Assembly (NCBI GenBank): GCA_902800045.1
Contig: CADCCZ010000003.1
Span: 1 to 64,000, forward strand
DNA length: 64,000 nt
DNA from: an uncultured Bacteroidia bacterium
GTDB taxonomy: Bacteria > Bacteroidota > Bacteroidia > Bacteroidales > ML635J-15
Reading direction: 5' to 3'
In this document: positions 60,350 to 64,000 of the stretch, one piece after another
How the letters are laid out: the number at the start of each line of letters is the position of its first letter
Numbering within the stretch: position 1 is the first letter of the stretch
Notes under the pieces: model-generated
The model's input: the letters and a program-made list of their open reading frames with translations, nothing else
Databases searched by the model: none
Told to the model about the DNA's origin: nothing
Made by a program: the position numbers and the translations under genes

Positions 60350-63028
60350 ATGAAAATGACTGTTTTTGTTTCGCTATTTTCAATCGCATTCATATTGCTG
60401 AATATTAATTTATTTGCTATTGACCAGCCGGCACTATATAGTCCATCTAATGCTACAAATCTTGAAAATGCAGCACGAGTAGAATTGGTTTGGAATAGGG
60501 TATCAGATGCAACTGGCTATGAAATTGAAATAGATACAGCAAGTAGTTTTGATTCTCCTGTTTATTCTCTATACGATTCTTTCACATATTCAGGCACAAG
60601 CGGAAAACCATACAAAGTTATTGAACCATTGTTATATGGTATGACATACTATTGGCGTGTGCGGGCAACAAATGAAACAGAGACTTCTGAATGGTCACAA
60701 GTTCGCAGATTTACGACTTCTGCGCGTCCTGATTGGTATAGTCCCAATACCGCATTGGAAAATTCTGCGTTTGCATCTTTGCAGTGGTACGAACTTAAAG
60801 GGAGTACAGATTATGAAGTTGAAATTGACACGGTAAATACATTTGATTCTCCACTCTATTCAATGTACAATTCATTTTCATACCATGCAACAAGCCAATT
60901 ACCGTGTGTAAATGTTAGTCCGCTTTTTTTCGGCACTACATATTATTGGCGTGTCAGAGCAATAAATGCTATCGATACATCCCAATGGTCACAAATATGC
61001 AGATTTACTACATCTGCGTGTCCTACATTATATAGTCCTAACAATGGAATAACCTTACAAGATGCTTCTTATGTATATTTAGTTTGGCTTCGAATGTCTG
61101 GCACAACAGGTTTTGAAGTGGAAGTTGACATTTCCAACACATTTGATTCTCCATACGATTCAATTTATGAACCTAGTTCTGCTTCATATTCTAATAATTT
61201 AGGAGGATGGAATGTGAGAGTATCGCCGCTTTTATCTGGCACAACATATTACTGGCGTGTTCGGGCGTTAAATGATATTGACACTTCTGATTGGTCTTAT
61301 ATACGGCGTTTCACAACCGCCTATCAGTTAACCACCGCGCCAACACTTGTAAGTCCAGCAAACGGCAGCACCGAAATAGCGCCATCGGGAGTGGAACTGG
61401 TATGGGACGAACTGGACAATGTTACCGGCTACCGCTATCAGGTGGCTACCGACAATGCTTTTGCTTCGATAGTCCGCAGCGGAACAACAGCAGGCACCAA
61501 TGCAACTTGCAACCTTATGTATGGAACAACCTACTACTGGCGCGTTCAGGGCTACAATGCAAGCGGTAATTCAGTGTGGTCGGCAGTATGGAACTTCAGC
61601 ACTCAGGATTGCCAGCAGCCTACTGGCGAAACATCGGTCACGGCTTGCAGTTCGTACCTGTGGCACGGCACAACCTACACCGAATCGGGCAATTATACGA
61701 TAACCGTACCGCAGTCAAATGGTTGCGACAGTGTGTTGACTTTGCATCTTACTATCAACCAACCGCTGGCAGAACTTGTCGAAGCAACTGCTTGCGATTC
61801 CTACGAGTGGGACGGCGAAACCTATACCGAAAGTGGCACTTACGAAAAGACTTTCACCGCTTCAAACGGTTGCGATTCGGTTGTTACACTGCATTTGACA
61901 ATAAATCAACCGCTGGCTGAGCAAGTAGAAGCCACCGCTTGCGATTCCTACGAGTGGAATGGCGAAACCTATACCGAAAGCGGCACTTACGAAAAGACTT
62001 TAACCGCTTCAAATGGCTGCGATTCGGTTGTTACCTTGCATTTGACAGTGAACGAATCCCCAACACGCGATTTTTCAGCAGTTGCTTGTGGCAGTTATGT
62101 ATGGAACAACCAGACATACACCGAATCGGGCAATTATACGATAACCGTACCGCAGTCAAATGGTTGCGACAGCATCATAACCTTGCATCTGACAATCAAT
62201 CATCCGCTGGCTGAACATATCGAAGCCACGGCTTGCGATTCCTACGAGTGGAATGGCGAGACTTACACCGAAAGCGGCACATACGACAAGACTTTCACCA
62301 CTTCAAACGGCTGCGATTCGGTTGTTACATTGCATCTGACAATCAATCATCCGCTGGCTGAACTTATCGAAGCCACGGCTTGCGATTCCTACGAATGGAA
62401 CGGCGAAACCTACACCGAAAGCGGCTCATACGACAAGACTTTCACCGCCTTAAACGGTTGCGATTCGATTGTCACCCTGCATCTTACAATCAATCATCCG
62501 CTGGCTGAACATTTCGAAGCCACGGCATGCGATTCCTACGAATGGAACGGCGAAACCTACACCGAAAGCGGCACATACGAAAAGACTTTCACCGCTTCAA
62601 ACGGTTGCGATTCGGTTGTTACCTTGCAACTTACAATAAACGAATCCGTTCAATACAGTTTCACCGAAACCGCCACAAGTCCCTACACTTGGAACGGCAT
62701 CGAGTACACCGAAACGGGTGACTATACGCAGAATTTCACTTCTGCAAGCGGCTGTGATTCAATCGTAACGCTCCACTTGAACATCCTAAGCGGAATTTCG
62801 CAGAACGGCACGGCAGAAATTTCAATATACCCCAATCCCGCAACATCTACGGTCAGCATATCTTGTGGCGATTTCTACCGCGCAACAGTAATTGATATGC
62901 AAGGCAGGATTATAATGGAGGTTTACGATAGCACATTCGACATCAGCGGTCTCCGTCCCGACGAATACATCGTAAAGGTCTCAAGAATAACCGGCGAAGT
63001 GGAGGATTTGAAATTAGTTAAGGAATAA
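60350..63028 (+). CDS. Repeat-rich T9SS surface protein (892 aa)
   Basis: Signal peptide MKMTVFVSLFSIAFILLNINLFA. Part one: four FN3-like modules of about 100 residues (WNRVSDATGYEIEIDTASSF ... TYYWRVRATNETETSEWSQ). Part two: eight repeats of 47-50 residues with CDSYEWNGETYTESGTYEKT and NGCDSVVTLHLTIN signatures. T9SS tail IYPNPATSTVSISCGDF...VEDLKLVKE. Likely a fibrous surface adhesin whose repeat number varies. No promoter of good form was found in the 132-nt gap upstream, so it may belong to the DUF2589 transcript. Confidence 0.88.
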   Translation: MKMTVFVSLFSIAFILLNINLFAIDQPALYSPSNATNLENAARVELVWNRVSDATGYEIEIDTASSFDSPVYSLYDSFTYSGTSGKPYKVIEPLLYGMTYYWRVRATNETETSEWSQVRRFTTSARPDWYSPNTALENSAFASLQWYELKGSTDYEVEIDTVNTFDSPLYSMYNSFSYHATSQLPCVNVSPLFFGTTYYWRVRAINAIDTSQWSQICRFTTSACPTLYSPNNGITLQDASYVYLVWLRMSGTTGFEVEVDISNTFDSPYDSIYEPSSASYSNNLGGWNVRVSPLLSGTTYYWRVRALNDIDTSDWSYIRRFTTAYQLTTAPTLVSPANGSTEIAPSGVELVWDELDNVTGYRYQVATDNAFASIVRSGTTAGTNATCNLMYGTTYYWRVQGYNASGNSVWSAVWNFSTQDCQQPTGETSVTACSSYLWHGTTYTESGNYTITVPQSNGCDSVLTLHLTINQPLAELVEATACDSYEWDGETYTESGTYEKTFTASNGCDSVVTLHLTINQPLAEQVEATACDSYEWNGETYTESGTYEKTLTASNGCDSVVTLHLTVNESPTRDFSAVACGSYVWNNQTYTESGNYTITVPQSNGCDSIITLHLTINHPLAEHIEATACDSYEWNGETYTESGTYDKTFTTSNGCDSVVTLHLTINHPLAELIEATACDSYEWNGETYTESGSYDKTFTALNGCDSIVTLHLTINHPLAEHFEATACDSYEWNGETYTESGTYEKTFTASNGCDSVVTLQLTINESVQYSFTETATSPYTWNGIEYTETGDYTQNFTSASGCDSIVTLHLNILSGISQNGTAEISIYPNPATSTVSISCGDFYRATVIDMQGRIIMEVYDSTFDISGLRPDEYIVKVSRITGEVEDLKLVKE
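61615..62790 (+). repeat. Tandem ~147-bp coding repeats (eight units)
   Basis: Unit 49 residues in the well-conserved copies (CDSYEWNGETYTESGTY, NGCDSVVTLHLTIN). Units 2, 3, 5, 6 and 7 are nearly identical also at the DNA level, which points to recent expansion by unequal exchange; units 1, 4 and 8 are more divergent. Confidence 0.9.
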
Positions 63029-63078
63029 AAAAATAGAGACAACAAATGAAATAAACTTAATTAATAAAATAAATAATT

Positions 63079-64000
63079 ATGAGTAATAATATTGTTGCAT
63101 ATATTGATTTACTTGCGTTCTCCAATCACATGCGAGAAAATACAAAAGATGCCGTAATGGCTATGAATAACTATAATACCATTTTATACACAAAATTGCG
63201 GGATAAAATTATCCATCCTGTTTCATCATATCCAGAAGAACTAAAAGAATTAGCACAAAGATGTTCTATTGATAGTTTCGATTTTTTCATACCGTATTCA
63301 GATTCAGTCTTCTTGATGTCAAATGATTGTAATTCTTTCGTAAAGCAATTAGGAAGTTTTGTTTTTGATTCATACATTATTACTGCTCGTTTTTGTGAAA
63401 ATCCTATCGACTCTTCAAAACCAGAGAAAGGATATGTAAACAACTACTCTGTAAATGAGAATGGAGAAATCCTTGTGAATAAAGAAGAATGCAATTATTA
63501 TCCTGCATTATTTCGTGGTGGATTAGCTTATGGAGAGGCATTCCCGATAGATTTATATAGTGTATTAAACAAAAAAACAGCAAAGGCAAAAATTATAACA
63601 GGACAAGCTGTTATAGATGCCGTTGATTTAGAAAAGGAAATAAAGGGACCTAGATTGATATTTAATCAAAAAGTTTACGAGCAATTGAATGATGACACAC
63701 GAGATTATTGCCGTATAACTCCTGAATGTTCAAATATGTATGAGATTTTGTGGCCAGCTTTTAAATATATTAAACAAAGAGATCCTTTCCTGTTGAAGAA
63801 AGAAATAGATAAAATGTCAGACATTATTGAACCAGCATATAATTTATGGAAAGCATACAAACACATGCCATTTTCTGCACAATATTTCAATTTTATTGAG
63901 ATGATAATTGCTTCAACAATTCAGTTCTTTGATAAAAAATGTAATTTAAAAGATTTTGCAAAAAGTAAAATATCAAACTGGATAAACAGAAAAGAAATAA
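63079..64000 (+). CDS. Partial hypothetical protein with nucleotide-cyclase-like palm pattern
   Basis: 307 residues visible, 3' end outside the window. MSNNIVAYIDLLAFSNHMRE, then FDFFIPYSDSVFLMSND and YPALFRGGLAYGEAFPI reproduce the spacing strand-D-hhxF, (G/S)D(S/G) and RxGhxxGE of class III nucleotide cyclase palm domains, with SD in place of GD. The family is unknown to me; this may be a cyclase relative or an inactive fold. AT-rich, like the HNH gene. If active it might act as a signalling enzyme in defence (Pycsar-like), which is speculation. Confidence 0.7.
   Translation, partial: MSNNIVAYIDLLAFSNHMRENTKDAVMAMNNYNTILYTKLRDKIIHPVSSYPEELKELAQRCSIDSFDFFIPYSDSVFLMSNDCNSFVKQLGSFVFDSYIITARFCENPIDSSKPEKGYVNNYSVNENGEILVNKEECNYYPALFRGGLAYGEAFPIDLYSVLNKKTAKAKIITGQAVIDAVDLEKEIKGPRLIFNQKVYEQLNDDTRDYCRITPECSNMYEILWPAFKYIKQRDPFLLKKEIDKMSDIIEPAYNLWKAYKHMPFSAQYFNFIEMIIASTIQFFDKKCNLKDFAKSKISNWINRKEI

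Overview
The window reads as genomic DNA of a Bacteroidota member, most likely a Bacteroidales (probably gut or rumen, possibly uncultured). The evidence is: many promoters of the Bacteroidota form TAnnTTTG, very large secreted proteins ending in type IX secretion (T9SS) sorting domains (YPNPNNG / LYPNPA followed by a short beta domain), AT-rich ribosome binding regions, a cobalamin riboswitch upstream of a Bacteroidetes-type B12 uptake operon, and a mobile-element replication module (HTH, BT4734/VirE_N-like, DUF3987). No rRNA, tRNA, CRISPR array or transposase gene was found.

Region 1 (1-16.1 kb, minus strand): three giant fibronectin-III/jelly-roll surface proteins. The first is cut by the window edge. 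The second is broken by two frame changes and looks like a pseudogene or assembly-damaged gene. The third is an intact 3071-residue protein with InlB-type repeats and a T9SS tail. Genes 1 and 2 share promoter, 5' leader and N-terminal domain, so they are tandem paralogues. Region 2 (16.3-25.8 kb): a DEAD-box RNA helicase, a small outer-membrane-type protein behind a promoter that contains an (AG)16 microsatellite, a FISUMP-domain lipoprotein, and a B12 operon on the minus strand (riboswitch, double DUF4465 protein, T9SS surface protein, BtuB-like receptor, BtuG-like propeller lipoprotein). A 50-residue orphan gene follows.

Region 3 (25.9-64 kb) looks like an integrative element or accessory island. 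It opens with a tyrosine recombinase. Facing it is a minus-strand five-gene run: GIY-YIG-like protein, two membrane proteins, a PD-(D/E)xK-like nuclease and an SF2 helicase (Hachiman/AbpAB-like layout). Then come two large T9SS surface proteins, two lipoproteins, a small membrane-protein cassette, the replication module, an RloA/RloB-like ATPase/TOPRIM pair, a T9SS + HNH cassette, a DUF2589 three-gene cassette, a repeat-rich T9SS protein, and a partial gene with a cyclase-like pattern.

Two shared features tie the island together. First, seven degenerate arrays with a 9-bp period (units such as CCGTTACTG, CCCCTACAG), all in the same orientation, fill the gaps between modules, and one is translated inside the DUF3987 protein. 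Second, three unrelated cassettes (starts at 43068, 52774, 58348) have the same promoter plus a ~100-nt leader. The leader folds into nested stems supported by compensatory changes and contains a 12-codon ORF of the form MSE-xxx-HALT(K/R)K. This repeated leader is the best candidate here for an undescribed regulatory system. Base pairing, covariation and alignments were made by eye; no database search was run.
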